14,833 bases of DNA, taken from NCBI GenBank assembly GCA_002310995.1, contig DBYV01000060.1:1-14833 (forward strand), in the 5' to 3' direction. Shown in pieces: positions 8,090-13,613 of this stretch. A model generated the notes under the pieces. That model did not search any database, was not told the DNA's origin, and was given only the letters and a program-made list of their open reading frames with translations. The stretch comes from a bacterium UBP6_UBA1177 (GTDB taxonomy: Bacteria > UBP6 > UBA1177). Positions within the stretch are counted from its first letter, which is position 1. Each line of letters begins with the position of its first letter. A program made the position numbers and the translations under genes.

Positions 8090-8147
8090 CGTCATGTTGA
8101 ACGGATGTGAAACATCTCTTAGATTCTTCGCTTTGCTCAGAATGACG
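8090..8147. repeat. Palindrome-ended intergenic repeat (REP/MITE-like), possible terminator
   Basis: A 58-bp element bounded by CGTCAT and ATGACG. The 11-nt ends (8090-8100 and 8137-8147) are inverted copies with 9 of 11 matches. Inside are two small hairpins: GATGT/ACATC (8104-8108 with 8112-8116) and ATTCT/AGAAT (8123-8127 with 8139-8143). The inner core, TTCGCTTTGCTCAGAATGAC, looks to me like a dispersed intergenic repeat I have met in many unrelated bacterial genomes; that is memory, not a search result. It sits 5 nt after the methyltransferase stop codon, and on the minus strand it is followed by TATTTTATT, so it may also end that transcript. Confidence 0.6.
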
Positions 8148-8152
8148 GGATT

Positions 8153-9337
8153 TTAATTCCGCTTCATTACCGCGCCGAACATTAAATCGCGTTCGTGCAT
8201 CGGTTTGATTTTGAGGAAATCGCCGTTTGTGATTTCGGAAAGAAGTTCTTCGTTTCCGAGGTTTTCAAGAAGGCGTTCTTTTGCCGGAATTAAAGAAAAG
8301 TTTTTGTTTTTATTGAGAAAATCTTTGATGATTCCTTCGTTTTCGCATCCGAGGAAACTGCATGTGACATAAATAAGTTCGCCGCCGGTTCTCACCTTTT
8401 CGGAGAATTTCTGAATGAGTTCTTTCTGCAAATTGTTGAGGTCTGAAAGCATTTTTTCGTCTATTTTCCAGCGGTCGCCGGGGTTGCGCCTGAGGACTCC
8501 GCTTCCGCTGCACGGAGAGTCAATGAAAACTGTGTCGAAGTTGTCACTTATATCCTGAAATCCGGCTGTTTTTATCTTTGTTCCGGCGCGTGCCGCCCGC
8601 TCTTTAATCTCTTTAAAAAGATAGGTTCTGGAATCGCTTGCCGTGATTTCGATATTTTTAAAAAATGAGGCTATCGAAAGCGATTTTCCGCCTCCGCCGG
8701 CACACGGTTCAAGCAGGGTTTTGCAGTTTTTATTCACTAAAAGCGACGCAAGCTGGCTTGATTCGTCCTGAAACTCGAAAAAGCCTTTCTCGAAAAGTTC
8801 CGAATTTTTAAGGCTTTTATTTGTCGGTTCGAGAATTATTCCGGCAGGGGAGAGCGGGGCAGGAGAATTGGCGAAACCTTCGTTTTTCAGCATTTCCGAA
8901 ATTTCTTCGCGCGAAATTTTTGCCAGATTGGTACGCAGATGAGTTTTCGCCTTTGAATTGAACCATTCGAAAGCGTTTTTACCATATAAAGTCCTGATTT
9001 CATTGGATAAAATTTCGGGGAAAGATTCGTTGAAAAGTTGGTCGTAAGTTCCGTTTTTTTGCAGAATCTCTATTTTTCTGCTTAAAATTTCATCGGTTTC
9101 ATCTTCAAAAACCATGGCAATGTTTTTTGCACAGATTTCAGAATTTTCCGAGACTTCATCGAAAAAAAGTTTGTGCCTCAAATAAAAGAAAAACCGGTCA
9201 CTCACCCAGATCCTGTCTCGCTTTCCGAGCCTTTTCGCCTTAAAAATATCGTTCAGCAGAATGTCGTATTTGTCTCCGTCAGACTGCCTTTCTAAAGCGG
9301 TTGAAAGAATGTTTCCCAAAAACTGATTAAATCTCAT
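8153..9337 (-). CDS. RsmB-like 16S rRNA cytosine-C5 methyltransferase (NOL1/NOP2/Sun family)
   Basis: A complete 394-residue protein. Family members transfer a methyl group from S-adenosylmethionine to C5 of a cytosine in rRNA; E. coli RsmB acts on 16S C967. Visible motifs: FQDESSQL (189-196), the SAM-binding loop LEPCAGGGGKSL (209-220), acidic AdoMet contact ASDSR (233-237), motif IV DSPCSGSG (273-280, Cys276, the product-release cysteine) and motif VI VTCS (324-327, Cys326, the catalytic nucleophile), with the family's GGELIYVTCS and CEN segments. The N-terminal 130 residues are helical-looking and could be the NusB-like RNA-binding domain, but similarity there is weak. The ATG at 9337 overlaps the aroE stop by 11 nt and has no clear Shine-Dalgarno, which suggests translational coupling. 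RsmB is the best match; another Sun-family rRNA target is possible. Confidence 0.87.
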   Translation of the reverse strand: MRFNQFLGNILSTALERQSDGDKYDILLNDIFKAKRLGKRDRIWVSDRFFFYLRHKLFFDEVSENSEICAKNIAMVFEDETDEILSRKIEILQKNGTYDQLFNESFPEILSNEIRTLYGKNAFEWFNSKAKTHLRTNLAKISREEISEMLKNEGFANSPAPLSPAGIILEPTNKSLKNSELFEKGFFEFQDESSQLASLLVNKNCKTLLEPCAGGGGKSLSIASFFKNIEITASDSRTYLFKEIKERAARAGTKIKTAGFQDISDNFDTVFIDSPCSGSGVLRRNPGDRWKIDEKMLSDLNNLQKELIQKFSEKVRTGGELIYVTCSFLGCENEGIIKDFLNKNKNFSLIPAKERLLENLGNEELLSEITNGDFLKIKPMHERDLMFGAVMKRN

Positions 9338-10082
9338 TTTTATTCGCTAAATTCAATATAAGTTTTTGATTAGACTGCGCTTTTGCATGAAGTTTTACAA
9401 TTCTTGCAAAATCTTCCGCCGTAAGAGTCTTTCCGAACCATCTCTGAGCACCGAGCCAGCCCTGAAAAGCAAGCATCATCTGTGAATCCATTGATGCTTT
9501 TCCGTTGAAATATCCAATGGTTACAACATTTTTGCCCTCAACTTCGAATGGCAGGGTGCTTATAGTCAGAAAGTCGTCTTTCCATTCCGAAAGAGGCTTG
9601 AAAATGCCGAAATTTTTTTCCCAGCCTTTCTCTGTTCTGCCGAAAATCGTGATTCTGCATTTCTCTTCAGAAAGTGCCGCTGCAATTGATCTCGCGCTGC
9701 CGCCGTTACCTAAAACGGCACATTTTTCAAGGTCAGAGCCTTTGATTTTAAGCCATGTCACAAGCCCTGCTCCGTCAGTGTTGTCACCGATGATTTTCCC
9801 GTCTGCCTTAAAAATCGTGTTTACACTTCCTGCCTTCTGAGCTTTTTCAGTAAGCCCGCCGCAAAGCTTGGCAGCCTCGATTTTATGCGGAATCGTGACG
9901 TTGGCGCCGATGCATCTTTCATTTTTAAGAAGTTGTAAAAAATCTTCTGCTTCTCCCCGAAAAATTTTGTAGAGAATACGGTTCCCTGAAATAATAGCGC
10001 AGTGTTCCTGAAAAAACGGAGAAAGTGAGAAATCAAGCGGGTAACCCCAGATGTAAATGAATTTTGCTGCCAATGAATCCAA
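9327..10082 (-). CDS. aroE: Shikimate dehydrogenase (AroE)
   Basis: Reduces 3-dehydroshikimate to shikimate with NADPH in the cytoplasmic shikimate pathway to aromatic amino acids. Of its 251 residues (slightly short for the family), these motifs are visible: GYPLDFSLSP (13-22; substrate-binding serines 19 and 21), GANVTIPHK (59-67; catalytic Lys67), AGSVNTI (84-90), GDNTDGAG (99-106; catalytic Asp103), GNGGSAR (125-131; NADP-binding loop) and MMLAFQGWLGAQRWFG (202-217). Two positions are unusual: Phe replaces the common His before the first serine, and the usual D-x-x-Y before the C-terminal helix reads IGYF. No ATG fits the N-terminus. TTG at 10082, 2 nt after the upstream stop, or TTG at 10073, must be the start. 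It lies in the middle of a three-gene operon with the FHA protein and the methyltransferase. Confidence 0.9.
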   Translation of the reverse strand: MDSLAAKFIYIWGYPLDFSLSPFFQEHCAIISGNRILYKIFRGEAEDFLQLLKNERCIGANVTIPHKIEAAKLCGGLTEKAQKAGSVNTIFKADGKIIGDNTDGAGLVTWLKIKGSDLEKCAVLGNGGSARSIAAALSEEKCRITIFGRTEKGWEKNFGIFKPLSEWKDDFLTISTLPFEVEGKNVVTIGYFNGKASMDSQMMLAFQGWLGAQRWFGKTLTAEDFARIVKLHAKAQSNQKLILNLANKNEI

Positions 10083-10084
10083 AC

Positions 10085-11293
10085 TTAAAAATCGAGAATA
10101 TCGTCAGCAAGTTTGTCGAATTTTTTACCTTCGGAAAGAATGCCAAGATCGATGTATTTTACGATTTCCGACATAAGAATAAAGTCGTCGTTATCCGGAA
10201 AAGCGTTGAGATATTTGATGACTTCTTTGGAATTTACCATGAACTGAAGCGTGTCAAGTTCGGTTTTGGATAAATCGGAAAGCTTTCCTTTGATCGGGTT
10301 TGCAAACTCCATTGTGCCGTGGTTGGCGATATTTCTGTATTTTGTGAGATTTTCTTTCTGGTTTGAAATTTCCATAAAAATATCTTCAAGCTGCCTGTTT
10401 GCAGCTTCCTCTTTCGGCGCAGCATCGATTTTGAAGGAATATTCGCCGTCTTTAGCAAGAAGTGCGCGGGAAAGAGCCTTTTCCTGAGCAAAATTCTTAT
10501 TCGTAATTGATTCACAGGCAACAATTCCTGTTGCACTGATTGTGACTTCAATCTGTTCCGTAAAAGGAGAAGTTATGTTGAGCTTGAGGTATCCGGCAGA
10601 AGCAGACTGGGCAAGAATCTTGAGCAGGTCAGCAACATCCATAGCCGAAAGACTTCCTGTTGACGAAGTGTTTGCATGTGCAAGATTATCCTTTTCGATA
10701 TCCGACTTTGTTGTTTTCTTAAGGTTGAGTTTGCCGATATTCACTTTTTCATTATCGGCTTTGTCGTGAGTTGCTGCCGGTTGCTCAGGAGTGATAACCT
10801 GAAGCGATTCATCGAGAGTGAAAGCTTCTTCGTCGTCATCTTCAATTTGTATTTGGGTCTCAGGGATAGTTTTTTCCTGCATCTTCCTGGATTTTGTAAA
10901 ACTGTTTTCCTTGAAGGAAACTTCAGGCGCGTTTTCGTTCGGAGCAGGTTCTTCCCCGACAAGTATTGTGGAATCGCCGACGGAGAAATTTGATCCTATC
11001 TTGAGTTCTGTCGCAGTTGAAGGACTCAGCTTTTCGCCGTTTACATAAGTTCCGTTCGTGCTGTTGTGATCTTCGATGAAGAGTTTGCCGTCACGAGCCG
11101 TTATCGAGGCGTGGTTGCGGCTGACCTTGGAATCGACAATCGCTACATCGGAAGAAATATCTCTTCCGATAGAGAGTTTCTGTCCTTCGCGGATTGAAAA
11201 CTCTCCACCAGAATACTTTCCTTTTATGAAAGTAAACTTTATTTTATCTGTGTCTGTACCGAGGTTTTTTACCAAATTGCTGTATTTGCCCAT
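10085..11293 (-). CDS. FHA-domain and DUF4388 (PATAN-like) signalling protein
   Basis: A 402-residue protein with no signal peptide or membrane segment, so probably cytoplasmic. Residues 20-115 form a forkhead-associated domain with its conserved positions: IGRD (42-45), SRNHA (58-62) and NSTNGTYVNG (77-86). FHA domains bind phosphothreonine peptides, so a Ser/Thr kinase partner is expected elsewhere in the genome. A low-complexity acidic linker follows (about 118-210), then a DUF4388-type domain (about 211-300, starting TGSLSAMDVADLLKILAQS and containing AGYLKL and a KDGEYSF turn), and a helical C-terminal region to 402. DUF4388 proteins are common in deltaproteobacteria and myxobacteria next to signalling modules, but their function is not settled. 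The ATG at 11293 has AGGAGA 6 nt upstream. First gene of an operon with aroE and the methyltransferase, although no functional link between them is obvious. Confidence 0.85.
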   Translation of the reverse strand: MGKYSNLVKNLGTDTDKIKFTFIKGKYSGGEFSIREGQKLSIGRDISSDVAIVDSKVSRNHASITARDGKLFIEDHNSTNGTYVNGEKLSPSTATELKIGSNFSVGDSTILVGEEPAPNENAPEVSFKENSFTKSRKMQEKTIPETQIQIEDDDEEAFTLDESLQVITPEQPAATHDKADNEKVNIGKLNLKKTTKSDIEKDNLAHANTSSTGSLSAMDVADLLKILAQSASAGYLKLNITSPFTEQIEVTISATGIVACESITNKNFAQEKALSRALLAKDGEYSFKIDAAPKEEAANRQLEDIFMEISNQKENLTKYRNIANHGTMEFANPIKGKLSDLSKTELDTLQFMVNSKEVIKYLNAFPDNDDFILMSEIVKYIDLGILSEGKKFDKLADDILDF

Positions 11294-11326
11294 AACAATC
11301 TCCTTTCAAAGGTTCAAAAACAGTGA

Positions 11327-11355
11327 CCTATACTATATTAAGAAATTATTTTCAA
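11327..11355 (-). promoter_or_regulatory. Candidate sigma70 promoter for the FHA-aroE-methyltransferase operon
   Basis: Minus-strand TTGAAA (11355-11350), a 17-nt spacer and TATAGG (11332-11327), in the 68-nt gap upstream of the FHA gene. The -35 box is close to consensus, the -10 moderate. An alternative -10, TATAGT at 11337-11332, has only a 12-nt spacer. Confidence 0.4.
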
Positions 11356-11361
11356 GAAAAT

Positions 11362-11784
11362 TCACTTCTTATCCGTTTCTGAAGGCGTTTTGGTTTTGGT
11401 TTCGAAAGTCTTTTTTGCAGAATCTATAAAATTGAGGACAAGGCTGATCTCTTCTTTTGATACTGCGGCTGATTCTATGTTTTGGGCAATAAAATCGATG
11501 CGGTCATAGAAGTTTGTAGTCTCTTCTTTAGTAGGTTTGTGTCCGGTTTCAATTCTATTGAGAAGTGCTACTATTGAATCAAGATATTTGGTCATAAGTT
11601 CTTTTCTAAGCGACTGTTCCTTGTATTCAAGACACTTTTCGTGCTCTGCAAGAAGTGCAATTTTCTCTGTTTTGAGCTGGCCGATTTCATCATCCATTTC
11701 GGACATTTTTTTCATTGAAACAGCCGCATAAGCAATTGATGCGACCGAAATAATAAGAAGAATTCCAATTAAAAGATTTTTCAT
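11362..11784 (-). CDS. Small membrane-anchored or exported coiled-coil protein, unknown function
   Basis: A 140-residue protein not recognised as a named family. Residues 3-21 are hydrophobic and end in AYA, which fits either a cleaved signal peptide or a single N-terminal membrane anchor. Residues about 24-65 are charged and heptad-like, consistent with a coiled coil. The rest is helical-looking with a polar, Lys/Thr-rich tail. A longer frame begins at 11844, but I chose the ATG at 11784 because GAGGTG lies 4 nt before it, the hydrophobic N-terminus then starts properly, and the upstream 20 codons would run through a candidate promoter. It stands alone between the efflux operon and the FHA operon, separated from both by candidate promoters. 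The most one can say is that it faces the periplasm. Confidence 0.7.
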   Translation of the reverse strand: MKNLLIGILLIISVASIAYAAVSMKKMSEMDDEIGQLKTEKIALLAEHEKCLEYKEQSLRKELMTKYLDSIVALLNRIETGHKPTKEETTNFYDRIDFIAQNIESAAVSKEEISLVLNFIDSAKKTFETKTKTPSETDKK

Positions 11785-11788
11785 TTCA

Positions 11789-11794
11789 CACCTC
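11789..11794 (-). promoter_or_regulatory. Shine-Dalgarno that fixes the start of the coiled-coil gene
   Basis: GAGGTG on the minus strand, 4 nt before the ATG at 11784. It supports this start over the in-frame ATG at 11844, which has no comparable site. Confidence 0.65.
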
Positions 11795-11816
11795 GAAACA
11801 ATCAAAAAAACGCAGG

Positions 11817-11844
11817 ATTTTAATGTTGTTGTTTTATTTCTCAA
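11817..11844 (-). promoter_or_regulatory. Candidate sigma70 promoter for the coiled-coil gene
   Basis: Minus-strand TTGAGA (11844-11839), a 16-nt spacer and TAAAAT (11822-11817), 32 nt upstream of the chosen ATG. Surroundings are AT-rich, so support is moderate. Confidence 0.38.
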
Positions 11845-11864
11845 CTTTTTGTGGCGCTCGGTGT

Positions 11865-11912
11865 CGTGACGCCGTAACGACGTAACGATGTAACGATGTG
11901 ACGGCGTGACGA
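11865..11912. repeat. Six tandem 8-bp units after the tolC-like gene
   Basis: Six head-to-tail octamers on the plus strand: CGTGACGC, CGTAACGA (twice), TGTAACGA, TGTGACGG, CGTGACGA; consensus YGTRACGR. The array ends 2 nt from the tolC-like stop codon. Its outer parts are also inverted: ACGCCGT (11869-11875) pairs with ACGGCGT (11901-11907), extended past one mismatch by CGT/ACG. Transcribed, it could fold into a hairpin with a loop of about 25 nt. No T-tract follows, so it is not a standard intrinsic terminator. Confidence 0.75.
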
Positions 11913-11914
11913 TA

Positions 11915-13291
11915 CTACAGCTCGCTTCCTGTGATTATTGCAAGTTCATCGAGAGCTGTTTTGTATTTGTAGAGGTTTGCGATCTCTTCGGTTTTCGATT
12001 TTTTGACCATGAGCTGAGCGTTCAGAAGTTCGGTTTCCGTTGTCATCTGCTTTTCGTATTTCGCTTCCTGGATCTTGCGTGTTACTTCGGCTGATTCGAT
12101 CTGAGTTTTGTTCTGCTCGAGCGCTTTTTCGAGGACTTTGATGTCGGCCATCAGTTTTTTGACCTGAAGTGTCATGTCCTTTTTGAGCTTGATGTTGGTA
12201 AGCTCTGTTGAAACAGATGACGCTTTTACTGCCTGATATTCGTAATACTGTCTTGCCGTGTCGAAACCGAATTCCCATCTTGCAACAGCGCCGAAGAACA
12301 TGACTCCTTCCGGGTTGATGAGTGTGGAATCCCAGTTTTTCTTGAATCCGAAAGTGAGCCCGACCTGCGGAATGAAGTTCTGTATCGCCTTTTTGTTGAG
12401 GCGTTCTTGAATCTCACTGTTTTTGTTGAGCATAAGCATTTCGGTTCTGTTGCTTGCCTGCGCCTCGATGATTTCATCCTCACTTTTTGTGATTTCGCGG
12501 AATTCCGGTTTGTCGTATTTGATTTCAAAACTCTCTTCGTCGCGGTTCATAAACATCGCCAGAGCCGCTTTGATGACCGACTGGTTTCCGAGATACTTCT
12601 CTTTTTCGACTTCGAGAGCTGCTCTTTCGACTTTGATTTTGTAGAGCGCGGTTTCGTCGATAAGTCCCGCTTTGTGGAATTTCTCTGCGTTTTTCTCATA
12701 GCGGTCAAGTTGTTCGAACGATTCGTCGAGAAGTTTCAGAATGTCACTCAGCATGTTGTAGGAGTTGTAGATTTTGACGATTTCGAGCTTGATTTTGTCT
12801 TTCGTAAGTTCCGATTTCAGTTTTGAAATTTCCGATTTCAGCTCAAGCGCTTTGTAGCCCTGATAGATTCCCCAGAGCGGAGTAAGCGGCTGAACAACAG
12901 TTAAATCAAGCGTCCTATGGTGCGTCGGCACGCCGAGGTCGATTTCTTTGGGCGGAAGTTCGGTCGGCAGATTGATTGGAATAGGGCTCGATGCGTTGAT
13001 TGCTTCTCCGAGTTGCTGGACTGTTTCGGACAAGTCTACCGTGAGTTTGTCGGGTTCCGGAAAGTATTCAAGTTTCAGCAGTTTTGCTTCAAGCGAGATA
13101 GTTGGGAAGAAGCGCATGAAAACGGCTTTCTTCTCGTATTCGTCTTTGCCCGATTTTGTGTCCTCGGATTTTATCGCCTCGCTGTTTTCTATCGCGATCG
13201 AGATGATTTCATCGATTCCGAGTTCTTCGGCAGTCAGATTGAGAGAAATTGTTAATAGTAAACACGTTATTGAAATTATTGATCTTTTCAT
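11915..13291 (-). CDS. TolC-family outer membrane efflux protein
   Basis: A 458-residue protein of the outer membrane efflux protein (OEP) family, which forms trimeric channel-tunnels carrying substrates from an RND pump across the outer membrane. N-terminal signal peptide at about 1-21, ending LTA before EE. Two OEP halves are visible: each starts with an aromatic/proline strand (FMRFFPTISLEA near 57; IQNFIPQVGLTFG near 303) and continues into long charged helices, the pattern expected for the alpha-barrel. Length matches the family. A frame 11 codons longer exists, but the ATG at 13291 is preferred: AAGGAGG lies 6 nt before it and the signal peptide is then normal. It begins 1 nt after the stop of the PII-like gene. 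The permease-PII-TolC order indicates one efflux operon. The membrane-fusion protein is not in the window and is probably upstream of the permease. Confidence 0.88.
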   Translation of the reverse strand: MKRSIISITCLLLTISLNLTAEELGIDEIISIAIENSEAIKSEDTKSGKDEYEKKAVFMRFFPTISLEAKLLKLEYFPEPDKLTVDLSETVQQLGEAINASSPIPINLPTELPPKEIDLGVPTHHRTLDLTVVQPLTPLWGIYQGYKALELKSEISKLKSELTKDKIKLEIVKIYNSYNMLSDILKLLDESFEQLDRYEKNAEKFHKAGLIDETALYKIKVERAALEVEKEKYLGNQSVIKAALAMFMNRDEESFEIKYDKPEFREITKSEDEIIEAQASNRTEMLMLNKNSEIQERLNKKAIQNFIPQVGLTFGFKKNWDSTLINPEGVMFFGAVARWEFGFDTARQYYEYQAVKASSVSTELTNIKLKKDMTLQVKKLMADIKVLEKALEQNKTQIESAEVTRKIQEAKYEKQMTTETELLNAQLMVKKSKTEEIANLYKYKTALDELAIITGSEL

Positions 13292-13292
13292 C

Positions 13293-13613
13293 TTATGCCT
13301 CCTTCTCTTCATCAGAATAGACATAATCTTCGCATTCCCACGATGCCGCGAGAATACGCTCGTTCTCGTTTACGATTTCCTTGTTCATTCTACGGACAGT
13401 TGCAAGCATTTCTCTGCATTTTTCAGGCGTGACCTGAAGAAAAACGACTGCGTTCGTTCCGGGCCATACCGAAGTGTTCATTCTCGGGTTGCCGTTTTCA
13501 AAGGAGCCTGCTGTGTCTTCAACGATCTGGAAAGTCTTTATTCCGAGATTTCTGATTTCTTCTGTCAGCTGTTCGAGTTTGGAAATATTGCAGCTTATAT
13601 AAACGAATTTCAT
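13293..13613 (-). CDS. Small PII-like (ferredoxin-fold) protein of an RND efflux operon
   Basis: A 106-residue soluble protein without signal peptide. The order of predicted elements (strand MKFVYISC, helix 11-23, strand 25-32, strand around VVFLQV 56-61, helix 63-80, strand AASWEC 89-94) fits a beta-alpha-beta-beta-alpha-beta ferredoxin-like fold as in PII-type proteins. The segment TSVWPGTNAVVF (48-59) resembles a motif I associate with small PII-like proteins encoded beside RND pumps; this comes from memory of the family. Its start overlaps the permease stop by 4 nt (ATGA) and is preceded by GGAGGTG, and its stop lies 1 nt before the tolC-like ATG, so the three genes are translationally coupled. 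It may sense a cytoplasmic signal or modulate the pump, but nothing in the sequence shows a ligand or DNA-binding site. Assignment to this fold is likely, the role is not. Confidence 0.65.
   Translation of the reverse strand: MKFVYISCNISKLEQLTEEIRNLGIKTFQIVEDTAGSFENGNPRMNTSVWPGTNAVVFLQVTPEKCREMLATVRRMNKEIVNENERILAASWECEDYVYSDEEKEA
13298..13304 (-). promoter_or_regulatory. Shine-Dalgarno that fixes the start of the tolC-like gene
   Basis: AAGGAGG on the minus strand, 6 nt before the ATG at 13291 and inside the last codons of the preceding gene. It argues against the upstream in-frame start at 13324. Confidence 0.7.

Noticed and set aside
11785..11844. Longer N-terminus for the coiled-coil protein starting at 11844
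   Set aside because: It adds 20 residues ahead of a clean hydrophobic signal segment, lacks a Shine-Dalgarno and overlaps a candidate promoter; the ATG at 11784 has GAGGTG at good distance.
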